Assembly (NCBI GenBank): GCA_022414725.1
Contig: CM039464.1
Location: forward strand, 25,634,950-25,698,949
From: Microglena sp. YARC
Taxonomy: Eukaryota > Chlorophyta > Chlorophyceae > Chlamydomonadales > Chlamydomonadaceae
Direction: 5' to 3'
DNA: 64,000 nucleotides
The first letter of the stretch is position 1. The number at the start of each line of letters is the position of its first letter. Positions 1-13,443 of the stretch are shown one piece after another. A program made the position numbers and the translations under genes. The notes beneath the pieces are model-generated. The model was not told the DNA's origin. It saw only the letters and a program-made list of their open reading frames with translations, and ran no database searches.

Positions 1-1642
1 TACCAGTGCCCAACACAGGTCTCCTTTCTGGTTCGTGGGTGTGTGGAGGGTGGAGGGTGGAGTGGGAGTGGGTGGGTGGTTGAGGATGAAGGGGGTCCCA
101 TTGCCCTGAACAGGTCTCCTTGCTGATGGCACCCTAGTCCTCTGCCCCACCTCAGTTTCCCTTAGCTAATTCTATCCTTTATCAATTCCTGCCATGAACA
201 ATTACCAGTGGCCAACACAGGTCTCCTTGCTGGTGGCACTCTAGTCCTCTGCCCCGCCTCAGTGCTCCTTAGCTAATTATCAATTTTTGCAACCCCTGCC
301 TTATGCCCCATGCCCTAAATGCCCCATGCCCAACACAGGTCTCCTTGCTGGTGGCACTCTAGTCGTCTGCCCCACATCAGTGCTCCTTAGCTAATGATCA
401 ATTTTTGCTACCCCTGCCTTATGCCCCATGCCCTAAATGCCCCATGCCCAACACAGGTCTCCTTGCTGGTGGCACTCTAGTCGTCTGCCCCGCCTCAGCA
501 CTCCATTAACAATTTTCAATTTTTGCAACCCCTTCCTTATGCCCCATGCCCAAAATGCCCCATGCCTAACACAGGTATTCTTGCTGATGGTGCCATACTC
601 GTCTGCCCCACCTCATGCTCCTGAAACAGTTATCTCCTTCATAAATTACTTCCTTGAACAATTCCCTGATCAGGCATCCTTGCTGGTGGCACCCTAGTCG
701 TCTGCCCCGCCTCAGCACTCCATTAACAATTTTCAATTTTTGCAACCCCTTCCTTATGCCTTATGCCCAAAATGCCCCATGCCTAACACAGATATTCTTG
801 CTGATGGTGCCATACTCGTCTGCCCCACCTCAGTGCTCCTTATCTCCTTTATCAATTCCTGCCATGAACAATTCCCCGTACCCAACACAGGTATCCTTGC
901 TGGTGGCACTATAAGTCCTCTGCCCCACCTCAGTGCTCCTTAGCTAATTCTCTCCTTGATCAATTCCTGTCTTACACAATGACCAATGCCCAATACAGGT
1001 CATTCTCCTGGTGGCACCCTAGTCCTCTGCCTGACTTCCGTTCTCCTTCAACAATAATCAATTTTTTCTATCCCGGCCGTATGCCCCATGCCCTAAATGC
1101 CCCATGCCCAACACAGGTCTCCTTGCTGGTGGCACCCTAGTCGTCTGTCCCCCCCCAGTGCTCCTTTAACAGTTCTCTATTTTTATCAATTCCTACCTTG
1201 AACAAGCCCCAATGCCTTTAACAGGTCTCCTTGCTGGTGGAACTCTAGTTCTCTGCTCCACCTCTGCACTCCGTCAACAATTATCATTTTTTCTATCTCT
1301 GACTTATGCCCCATGCCCTACATGCCCCATGCCCGACTCAGATCTTCTTGCTGGTGGCACTCTGGTCGTCTGCCCTACCTCCGTGCTCCTTATCTCCTTC
1401 ATCAATTCCTGCCATGAACAATTCCCAATACCCAACACATATTTCCTTGCTGGTGTCACTCTAGTCGTCTGCCCTACCTCCGTGCGCCTTAAACAGTTAT
1501 CTCCTTTTATCAATTCCTGCCACAAACAATGCCCTGCACAGGTCTCCTTGCTGGTGGCACTCTAGTCGTCTGCCCTACCACCGTGCGCCTTAAACAGTTA
1601 TCTCCTTTTATCAATTCCTGCCACGAACAATGTCCTGCACAG
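1..1642 (+). repeat. Array A: ~15 decoy copies of the E1 acceptor edge
   Basis: Units of about 100-120 bp each contain (c)aacacag|gtctccttgctggtggc and the next ~25 exon bases (coding for GLLAGGTLVVCPTS), followed by intron-like DNA with cttagctaattatc or tcctgccatgaacaa. The copies are diverged and some have lost the AG. The exon sense is therefore present about 16 times, of which only the last continues into coding sequence. Confidence 0.85.
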
Positions 1643-1866
1643 GTCTCCTTGCTGGTGGCACTCTAGTCGTCTGCCCCACCTCCGTGCTTCACCAATGGGC
1701 CCGTGAGATCAGGGAAAAGGTGAATCCCATCACCACTGGCTTCTCGGTCCACGTGTACCACGGGAAGGATAAGGCAACCCTAGTTGGCAACTTGGCCCGG
1801 TACAGTGTGGTGCTCACCACGTATGGCACTCTAGCGACAGATGCCCCTGCGAAGGAAAAGCTGCAG
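1643..1866 (+). CDS. SNF2 gene exon E1 (helicase motif Ia)
   Basis: The exon opens after an acceptor ending cctgcacag and closes before the donor gtaagg. It encodes GLLAGGTLVVCPTSVL..., the motif Ia block that follows Walker A in SNF2 proteins, then a YHGK/LTTY block typical of the Rad5/16 group (VVLTTYGTLA). The final codons read KEKLQ. It is the last and only complete one of about 16 copies of its own 5' edge found upstream in the intron. Confidence 0.85.
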
Positions 1867-4800
1867 GTAAGGACAACATACAGGCATGGAGATAACTACA
1901 CACTAGCTCCAAGTACCGGCCTATGACTCTGGGCGGTACTAGCAAGTCTGCGAGTACCGGCCCTGATAATGACGATGACAAAGAGAAACAAACAAATACA
2001 TACGGCATTGAAGTGGCAGATGCCCCTGCGAAAGAAAATCTGCAGGTGGGAATGCAGATCACACACACAACGTATAGATTTACTGAAACACACACAATTT
2101 ACCTGTACCACATATACCCAACAACATCTCACCACATCACACACACAAACAATAAAAGATGTACTGAAAAAACAGACACGGCCATGCAGAAAAGACAAAG
2201 ATAATGATAAGGACGATGATACAAACAAACAAACCCTACCCAACACAGCAAACCTAACCTAGCAAACCCTACCCTACCCAAAACCCCACTACCTACCCCA
2301 GCGCAACCCATCACACCCAGCCCTACCCCAACCCACCCTACACTACCCTACCCTATTCACTCAACTATCATCACTGTACCATACAGGTCATGATCAAGAA
2401 GAAAGGCTCAACCAAGGAACCCCTCAGCCTGGTGGATAAGGAGCGCACCCCACCCTTACCCTGTTGCACCAACACACACACCTACCCACCCTACCCAACC
2501 CTAACTTACCATACACCACCTTGCACTACCCTACCATGTGGACCGCACCCAACCCAACCCAAACAAACCAAACCAAACCAAACCCAAACCAACCAAATTA
2601 AACCAAACCCTCACTACCTACCCCAGCACAATCCATCACACCCAGCCCTACCCCAACCCACCCTACACTACACTACCCTACTCTATCAGCTTTCATCACT
2701 ACTACTACTGGTAATGATCAAGAAGCAAGGCTCAACCAAAGCGCTCTTCAGCCTAGTGGATTGGCACTGCACCCCACCCTACCCTGCTGCATCAAACACA
2801 ACCTACCAAACCCTATCTTACCCTGCAGGGCACTACTCAACGTTACCCTACTTACTCAACTATCATCACTACTTCTACAGGTCATGAAGAAGACGCAAGG
2901 CTCAAGCAAGGCTCCCATCAACTTAGTGGATTGGGACTGCACCCCACCCTACCCAACCCACCTTACCCTACACTACCTTACACTTCCCTACCCTACTCAC
3001 TCAACTATCATAACTACTACAGGTCATGATCATGACGCAAGGCTCAAGCAAGGCTCTCATCGACTTAGTGGATTGGGACTGTACCCCACCCTACCCAACC
3101 CACCTTACCCTACACTACCTTTCACTTCCCTACCCTACTCACTCAACTATCATAACTACTACTACAGGTCATGATCATGACGCAAGGCTCAAGCAAGGCT
3201 CTCATCGACTTAGTGGATTGGGACTGTACCCCACCCTACCCAACCCACCTTACCCTACACTACCTTACACCACCCTATCCTACTCACTCAATTATCATCA
3301 CTACTACTGCAGGTCATGATCAAAATTTAAGGCTCCCACAAGACGCTCATCAGCCTGGGGATAAGGAGCGCACCCCACCCAACCCTGATGCACCCAACCC
3401 ACCCTACCCACCCTACCCAACCCAACCCTACATTACTCTATCCTACCTTAATCACTCAACTATCATCACTTCTACTACTGGCCATGATCAAGCAACAAGG
3501 CTCTCACAAGGAAACCTACCCATCTCACCCAACCCAACCAAACCAACTGCAGGTCATGGTAAAGAAACAAGGCTCTCACAAGGGAACCTACCCATCTCAC
3601 CCAACCCAACCAAACCAACTGCTGGTCATGATCAAGCAACAAGGCTCTCACAAGGAAACCTACCCATCTCACCCAACCCAACCAAACCAACTGCAGGTCA
3701 TGATCAAGAAACAAGGCTCTCACAAGGAAACCTACCCATCTCACCCAACCCAACCAAACCAACTGCAGGTCATGGTAAAGAAACAAGGCTCTCACAAGGG
3801 AACCTACCCATCTCACCCAACCCAACCAAACCAACTGCTGGTCATGATCAAGCAACAAGGCTCTCACAAGGAAACCTACCCATCTCACCCAACCCAACCA
3901 AACCAACTGCAGGTCATGATCAAGAAACAAGGCTCCCACAAGGAAACCTACCCATCTCACCCAACCCAACCAACCAAACCAACTGCAGGTCATGGGTAAA
4001 GAAACAAGGCTCTCACAAGGGAACCTACCCATCTCACCCAACCAACCAAAACCAACTGCAGGTCATGGTTAAAGAAACAAGACTCACACAAGGTACCCTA
4101 CCCATCTCACCCAACCCGACCCAACCCAACCAAACCAACTGCAGGTCATGATCAAGCAACAAGGCTCTCACAAGGAAACCTACCCATCTCACCCAACCCA
4201 ACCAAACCAACTGCAGGTCATGATCAAGAAACAAGGCTCTCACAAGGGAACCTACCCATCTCACCCAACCCAACCAAACCAACTGCAGGTCATGATCAAT
4301 AAACAAGGCTCTCACAAGGAAACCTACCCATCTCACCCAACCCAACCAAACCAACTGCAGGTCATGGTAAAGAAACAAGACTCACACAAGGTACCCTACC
4401 CATCTCACCCAACCCGACCCAACCCAACCAAACCAACTGCAGGTCATTATCAAGCAACAAGGCTCACACAAGGTACCCTACCCATCTCACCCAACCCAAC
4501 CCAACCCAACCCAACCCAACCCAACCCAACCCAACCCAACCAACTGCAGGTCATGGTCAAGAAACAAGACTCACACAAGGTACCCTACCCATCTCACCCA
4601 ACCCGACCCAACCCGACCCAACCCAACCAAACCAACTGCAGGTCATTATCAAGCAACAAGGCTCACACAAGGTGCCCTACCCATCTCACCCAACCCAACC
4701 CAACCCAACCCAACTGCAGGTCATGGTAAAGAAACAAGACTCACACAATGTACCCTACCCATCTCACCCAACCCGACCCAACCAAACCAAACCAAACTGC

Positions 4801-7800
4801 AGGTCATGATCAAGCAACAGGGCTCAAACAAGGAACCCTACCCATCTCACACAACCCGACCCAACCAAACCAAACCAACTGCAGGTCATGATCAAGCAAC
4901 AAGGCTCGTACAAGGAACCCTACACATCTCACCCAACCCAACCCAACCCAACCAACTGCAGGTCATGATCAAGCAACAAGGCTCGTACAAGGAACCCTAC
5001 ACATCTCACCCAACCAAACCCAACCAAACCAACTGCAGGTCATGATCAAGAAACAAGGATCAAGCAAGGCTCCGATCAACTTAGTGGATTATGATGATGA
5101 GGACGAGAAGGCCCCCTCCGGGAGTCTGAAGGGGGGCAGAGGCAAGGGCGCTCAAGGGGGGCTGCTGTACGGAATCAAGTGGCATAGGTGCGTGTGTGTT
5201 GGGGAGGGGGGGGGGGGGGGGGGGGGGGTAAGATAAGGGGACTCGAGGGGGGGGGGGGGGGGGTAAGACAAGGGGACTCGAGGGGGGGGGGGGGGGGGGG
5301 GGGGGGGGATAGCACTGTGAAGTTAGTTGGGGGGCATGGCACATAACACAACATAACACAACCTAGCACAACCTAGCACAACATAACACAGCACAACGCA
5401 ACATAACACAGCACAGCACGCACAAGGAAACACTACTGGCCATCTACTGCGAATATAAGGCCCGTGGAAACCCCTCGACCCACCTCCACCCCACCTTCAG
5501 ACAGCTCGACCCCATCTCGACCCCACCTCAAGACATCTCAAGACACCTCGACCCCACCTGAAAACACCTTAAAACACCTTGACCCCACCTCAAGACACCT
5601 TGATCCCACCTGAAGACACCTCAACCCAACTCGTCCACACCTCGATCCACCTCGACCCACCTCGACCCCACCTCGACCCACGTAGACCCCACCTTGCGAC
5701 ACCACGAGACACACCAGATTCTCTGCCGTTTTTTGAAAACACTGGCGGCCACCATGAATGCAAAACGCGACATAACACAGCATAAAACGCACAAGCAAAC
5801 ACTACTGGCCATCTACTGCGAATATAGGGCCTGTGGAAACCCCTTGACCCACCTCGACCCCACCTGGAGACACATTGAGATTCGCTACCTTCTTTAAACA
5901 CGGATAGCTACCTTATCCGCAAAACGCTTTGAGTAGGGGGGCATGGCACAAAAACACAGTACTTGACACCATCGCCTGGTCCCTTCTTCTCCTTTCCTCC
6001 CCAGGGTGATCATAGACGAGGCTCAGTCTATCAAGAACCCACGCACCTTGGCTAAAACCCTAAACCCTAAACTGCAGGGTGATCCTAAACGAGGCTCAGT
6101 CTATCAAGAACCCAGGCACCTTGGCTAAACCCTTCAACCCTAAACCCTAAACCCTAAACCGCAGGGTGATCCTAGATGAGGCTCAGTCTATCAAGAACCC
6201 ACGCAACTTGGCTAAAACCCTAAACCCTAAACCCTAAACCGCAGGGTGATCCTAGACGAGGCTCAGTCTATCAAGAACCCACGCACCTTGGCTAAACCCT
6301 TCAACCCTAAACCCTAAACCCTAAACCGCAGGGTGATCCTAGATGAGGCTCAGTCTATCAAGAACCCTCGCACCTTGGCTAAAACCCTAAACCCTAAACC
6401 CTATACCGCAGGGTGATCCTAGACGAGGCTCAGTCTATCAAGAACCCACGCACCTTGGCTACAACCTTAAACCCCAAACCGCAGGGTGATCCTAAACGAG
6501 GCTCAGTCTATCAAGAACCCACGCACCTTGGCTAAAACCTTAATCCTAAACCCTAAACCGCAGGGTGATCCTAGGCGAGGCTCAGTCTATCAAGAACCCA
6601 GGCACCTTGGCTAAATCCCTAAACCTTAAACCCTAAACCCTAAACCCTAAACCCTAAACCGCAGGGTGATCCTAGACGAGGCTCAGTCTATCAAGAACCC
6701 ACGCAACTTGGCTAAACCCTTAAACCCTAAACCCTAAACCCTAAACCGCAGGGTGATCCTAGATGAGGCTCAGTCTATCAAGAACCCACGCACCTTGGCT
6801 AAAACCCTAAACCCTAAACCCTATACCGCAGGGTGATCCTAGACGAGGCTCAGTCTATCAAGAACCCACGCACCTTGGCTAAAACCTTAATCCTAAACCC
6901 TATACAGCAGGGTGATCCTAGACGAGGCTCAGTCTATCAAGAACCCAGGCACCTTGGCTAAATCCCCAAACCTTAAACCATAAACCATAAACCCTAAACC
7001 CTAAACCGCAGGGTGATCCTAGACGAGGCTCAGTCTATCAAGAACCCACGCACCTTGGCTGCCCACGCCGCATGGAGCTTATCTGCCATTCATCGATGGT
7101 GCCTCAGTGGGACACCCATCCAGAACTCTGTTGATGACCTATACAGCTACTTCAAGTTTCTTCGTTACAGGTGGGACACGCGGGGGGGGGGGGGGGGGGG
7201 GGGGGGAGTTGTATAAAATGTCCCTTTGCTCATGCCTGCTTGTGATTTGCAATCATGGCCTTAACCTCCTCCTCGGGGTGTTCCTGATCCGCAAAAAACA
7301 GGGAAATGAATGGGCAAGAGGATGTGCATGCAGTATTACATGATGGTGGGGGTGGGGGTGGGGTGGGGGGGGGTGGGGGGGGGAATCCTCAGACCCCATG
7401 CCTATTTTCCAAAGTTGGCTGAGCCTATCACCCATCCACCGGTTCGGTGGGACACTATATTTTTCGTTTTTTTATATTTCATAATGAGGTTTGATAATTC
7501 ATGATTTGGTTTGATATTTCATGATTTGGTTTGATTTTTCATGATTTGGTTTGATTTTCATGATTTGGTTTGATTTTTCATGATTTTGGTTTGGGTATTT
7601 CATGATGTGTTTGATGAGATGTGTGCATAAGAGAGATAAGTTTGCAGGTCCAAGGTATGGCAGTAGGCATTGCTTTGGGGTCAGGTGATGTGATGTGAAG
7701 TGGAACACCCATCCAGAGAACTCCGTGGATGACCTGTTTAGCTACTTCAAGATTCTTCGATACACGTGGGACATTCTATTTTTGTTTATATATATATTAT

Positions 7801-8771
7801 ATATATATATATGTATGTGTGTGAGTGATAATTGTACTAATAACTCTTCGTCATAATTTCATATACATATTGATGCTGCTCACCGTGCGTCCTTGTCCTC
7901 GTTACCTCACACCCCGTAATATACTTGTTTGGCAGCATCGGGACTTCGAGCAAGCTGATAATATGACGCAATATTGATTTTACATTAATTGAAATAATAA
8001 CACATGGTCATAATTAAATAATACATAGGCATATATATATATATATATATTGTGCCTTATGTTGACTTTCTACCCACTGCTCTGCAGGCCTTACAGCGGG
8101 GCTCACTCCTAATCCATCATAATTATATACATTATCTATAAACATACACATCAGGGCAGTGCAGGACGCAGCGTCCTGCGTCGCAGGACGCAACATGGGG
8201 AGGGTTCGTTGCGTCGCTGATGCAACATGGGAGAGTCCGTTGTGTCCCACAGGTTCAGGATGTTAGTTGCGTCTCACCCATCAGTTGATTGGCCCACTAC
8301 CACTCCATTGCTGTGGGCTACGGGTTCTTTTGATAGTGGGACGCAGCCTTTATCATACACTGTGCCCAGGACACAACCTACCAGATTGGGTGCGTCCCAG
8401 GACGCAACCTACCGAATTAGGGTGCGTCCAAGGACGCAACCCCAGGGCTCCGTTTGAAGTACCCTGATACACATATACATATGCATATGCACATACATAT
8501 GTATAATGCCGTATGTCTACTTTCTACCGACCGCCCTGCAGGCCTTACAGCGAGGCCCACTCCTTCAAGGAGCTGCTGAAGGACAAGATTGCCGACAACC
8601 CAGAGAAGGGCTACAAGCTGCTGCAAGCCGTGCTGCAGTCCATCCTGCTGCGTCGAACTAAGCAGACCATGATTAAGGGAGAGCCGGTGGTCAAGCTGCC
8701 TCCTAAGGATCAGGAGATGGTGCAGAAGCAGTTTTCCCTGGTAGGTTTTGTTCATCTGGACTTCTGCCCAT

Positions 8772-8805
<34 letters not shown>

Positions 8806-11800
8806 CAAGGTGTTACAGGGCATCATAGCATGTTGGATGGGCGTACTGGAGACGAGGCAGGAGACTGAGCAGACCAGCTTACATTGTGTCTGTGAAAGGT
8901 ATCGTATCAGGAGAGGAGAGTTCTTTATACTCTTGCTATAGGACAGGTCAGCATGACCTGGAATATACGTAAGCATATCTCAGATCAGAGGTCCAAGTGA
9001 AGGACGCGGGAAGGCGAGTCAGCGTACGACAGACTACGGAACAGTGGTGCTCCAACACAACGTGCTGCAGTCCATCCTGCTGCGTCGAACTAAGCAGACC
9101 ATGATCAAGGGAGAACCGGTGGTCAAGCTGCCCCCTAGGGATCAGGAGATGGTGCAGAAGCAGTTTTCCCTGGTAGGTTTTGTACATCTGAACTTCTCCC
9201 TGGGGGGAGGGGGGGGGGGGGGGGGGGGGTCAAGCTGCCGCAAGCGGTGCAGCAGTCCACTCTGCCCCGCATGGCAATTTTCGCTCCGGGTCTGGAGTGC
9301 GGGATTATATAAGGATGGCTTCGAAATCTAAGGCAGGCCCGGATCGGATACGTGTGCATGTCCGAGGTTTCTTTCCTACCGCCAGGATTATGTCGGCTTG
9401 GGCTTCATTCATCTTGCGCGCTTTGGCAGAAGCACTTCTACCCCCGTCAGAAACTCGCAGGATTGGCGCAGCTTGCTTGAGTTGGGGCATCGTAGGTTGG
9501 AGCACCGCATATCTACCTTGAACAGAGTTCGGGTGGGGAAGAGGGGAAGGATCACGAAAACACGAACTAAGTGGAGCAGCTGGGTGGCTGGGTGGCGTGG
9601 CAACAAAATTTCTAGGGGGGGAAACCGTGAGCGCTAGAAAAGTGTAGTTAGGTTAGATATCCTCTCTTCATTGGGTTTAGTGTGACCGAGGTCCTAGACC
9701 GAAGAAGATTTGGTTATTCGCTAGCAACCTGTGCTGAACCGAAAACTCTTTCGAGAAAGAAAAAAAACTCTTTGGAGGCGCGCATCGCAATCGGAGCATG
9801 AAAATAGGAGCTTGGAATTGGGCATTTTGCAAACAGCGGTCCGTACGGCTCCAGAGAAGTTCAAGCTTCATTTCCGTGCACTTTTTCGCAAAAAGCCCCT
9901 TGCATAGCTTATATTTTCACGCTTCGGTTGCGATGTGCGTCTGAAAGGTTTTTTTTGTGCAGTACAGGTTGAAAGCGAATAATCAAATATTTTGGCCTGG
10001 GACCTGGGTCACACTAATCCCGCATTCCAGACCCGAGCAAAATTACTGTGGCCCCGTCGAACCAAGCAGAAAATGATCCAGTGTGTGTTAGTGTGTGGGG
10101 GGGGTAGGAGGGGTCAAGGTGCCCCCTAGGGATCAGGAGTGCAGCAGCTGTTCTAGCTGGTAAGGTCAGTTGTGCATACCAACACACAACTAAACTTACC
10201 ATCAAGAACAACTGCTACACATTCACACAAACACATCCACACACACATTTACTCACACACACTAACACGAAGGGTCAAACACACTGACACACTGACACAA
10301 GCCTACATGCTCACGCTCATTACCTTTTCAGGGATGGAATTCCACGGCCAGCTGCAAGCCGAGGGCTTGGCAGTCCTCAAAATCATATTCACTCGCACAT
10401 GCACTCGCACATGCACACACATTCACACACACATGCACACATACATTCACACACACATTCACACACACATTCACACACACATGCACACACACATGCACAC
10501 ACACATGCACACACACATGCACACACACATTCACGCACACATGCACACGCACACATGCACACACGCATTCACACATACATTCACACAAACATGCACACAT
10601 ATTCACACACATTCACACAAACATTTAAACACACCGACACAAAGACCACCACACACACTGACACTAGCCTACATGCTCACCCTCACCTTTTTAGGGTGAG
10701 ATGGAATTCTACGGCCAGCTGCAAGCTTAGGGCTTGACAGTCCTCAAGCACGCAGTCACACAAACACACGCACACGCACACACTGACTCTAGCCTACATG
10801 CTCACGCTCACCTTGACAGGGTGAGATGGAATTATACGGCAACATGCACACATTCATTCACGCACATGAGATGGAATTATACGGATACATGCATACATAC
10901 ATTCACGCACACATGCACACGCACACATGCACACACGCATTCACACATACATTCACACAAACATGCACACATATTCACACACACATTCACACACACATTT
11001 AAACACACAGACACAAAGACCACCACACACACTGACACTAGCCTACATGCTCACCCTCACCTTTTTAGGGTGAGATGGAATTCTACGGCCAGCTGCAAGC
11101 CTAGGGTTTGACAGTCCTCAAGCACGCATTCACACAAACACACGCACACGCACACACTGACTCTAGCCTACATGCTCATGCTCACCTTGACAGGGTGAGA
11201 TGGAATTATACGGCCAGCTGCAAGCCGAGGGCTTGGCAGTCCTCAAGCACGCATTCACATGCACACACACACACACACACTCACACTGACTCTACCTACA
11301 TGCTCACCCTCGTCACCTTTTTAGGGTGAGATGGAATTCTACGGCCAGCTGCTTGGCAGTCCTGAAGCACACATTCACATGCACACACACACACACACAC
11401 ACACACACTAGCCTACATGCTCACGCTCTTTACTTTTTCAGGGTGAGATGGAATTCTACGGCCTGCTGCAAGCCGAGGGCTTGGCATTCCTCAAGCACGC
11501 ATTCACACACACACAAACACACAAAAACAAAAACACACACACTGACACTAGCCTACATGGACACGCTCACCTTTTTAGGGTGAGATGGAATTCTACGGCC
11601 AGCTGCAAGCCGAGGGCTTGGCAGTCCTCAAGCACACATTCACACACACACGACACACACAACACACACACGCTGACACTAGCCTACATGCCCGCGCTCA
11701 TCACCTTGACAGGGTGAGATGGAATTCTACGGCCAGTTGCAAGCCGAGGGCTTGGCAGTCCTCAAGGAGAACGAGGGCTCCAACCAGTACGTGAGCATGC

Positions 11801-13283
11801 TGTATCAACTGCTGAAGCTGAGGCAGGCGTGCAACCACCCGTGGCTGGTGAAGAACTTGGGATTCCAAAGGTTCAATGGGAAAACAGGGAAGCTGTGTGT
11901 AATGGTACTGTTGATAGACTGCTGTATCAACTGTTGAAGCTGAGGCAGGCTTGCACCCACCCGTGGCTGGTGAAGAACTTGGGATTCCAAAGGTTCAATG
12001 GGAAAAGAGGTCAGCTGTGTGTAATGGTACTGTTGATAGACTGCTGTATCAACTGTTGAAGCTGAGGCAGGCGTGCACCCACCCGTGGCTGGTGAAGAAC
12101 TTGGGATTCCAAAGGTTCAATGGGAAAACAGGTCAGCTGTGTGTAATGGTACTGTTGATAGACTGCTGTATCAACTGTTGAAGCTGAGGCAGGCGTGCAC
12201 CCACCCGTGGCTGGTGAAGAACTTGGGATTCCAAAGGTTCAATGGGAAAACAGGTCAGCTGTGTGTAATGGTACTGTTGATAGACTGCTGTATCAACTGT
12301 TGAAGCTGAGGCAGGCGTGCACCCACCCGTGGCTGGTGAAGAACTTGGGATTCCAAAGGTTCAATGGGAAAACAGGTCAGCTGTGTGTAATGGTACTGTT
12401 GATAGACTGCTGTATCAACTGTTGAAGCTGAGGCAGGCGTGCACCCACCCGTGGCTGGTGAAGAACTTGGGATTCCAAAGGTTCAATGGGAAAACAGGTG
12501 GGCTGAAACGAAAGACAGGGGAGCTGTATGTAATGGTATTATTGACAGACTGCTGTATCAACTGTTGAAGCTGAGGCAGGCGTGCAACCACCCGTGGCTG
12601 GTGAAGAATTTGGGGTTCTAAAGGTTCAATGGGAAGACAGGTGGGCTGTTAGGAAAGACAGGGGAGCTGTAACAGAAGACAGGGAAGTTGTATGTCATGC
12701 TATTGTTGATAGCATGTTGCACTTCCTGTTGATGCTGAGGCAGGCGTGCAACCACCCGTGGCTGGTGAAGAACTTGGGGTTCCAAAGGTTCAATAGGAAG
12801 ACAGGTGAGCTGTTAGGTAAGACATGGAAGATGCATGTGTTGGTAATGTTGATAGACTGCTGTATCAGCTGTTGAAGCGGAGGCAGGCGTGTTACCACCC
12901 GTGGCTGGTGAAGAGCTTGGGCCTGTCAAGGTTGGCGTATACAGGGGAGCTGTTAGGGAAGACAGGGGAGCTGTATGTAATGGTATTGTTGATTTACTGC
13001 TGTATCAGCTGTTGAAGCTGAAGCAGGAGTGTTACCGCCCGTGGTTGGTGAAGAGCTTCCACAAATTCACTAAATCCCATGCCTGCTGTTCACTGCCCCT
13101 TCAGGGAAGCCCACTGCTGCTGAAGTGACCAGTGCCAAGAAGCTGCCCCCTGGCACACGCACCCAGCTAGTCGCTAGTCTACAGGAGCCCCAAGCTATGT
13201 GCCCTGTGTGTGCAGATGTTCCCGAGTCGCCTGTGGTCACTGTGTGTGGTCACATATACTGCAAGCAGGTAGGGAGGAGACAA

Positions 13284-13336
<53 letters not shown>

Positions 13337-13404
13337 AGGGGAGGGAGGGGAGGAGGGGGGACGGGGGGGAGGGGAGAGACTGAGACAGAATGAAGGACAT
13401 AATG

Positions 13405-13443
<39 letters not shown>

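Noticed and set aside
2386..5038. CRISPR-like array (regular repeats and spacers)
   Set aside because: The organism is eukaryotic, the 'spacers' are also repeated, and the repeat is the E2 edge.
6053..7007. CCCTAAA blocks as a chromosome end
   Set aside because: They are internal, short and always alternate with copies of exon E3; unique sequence continues on both sides.
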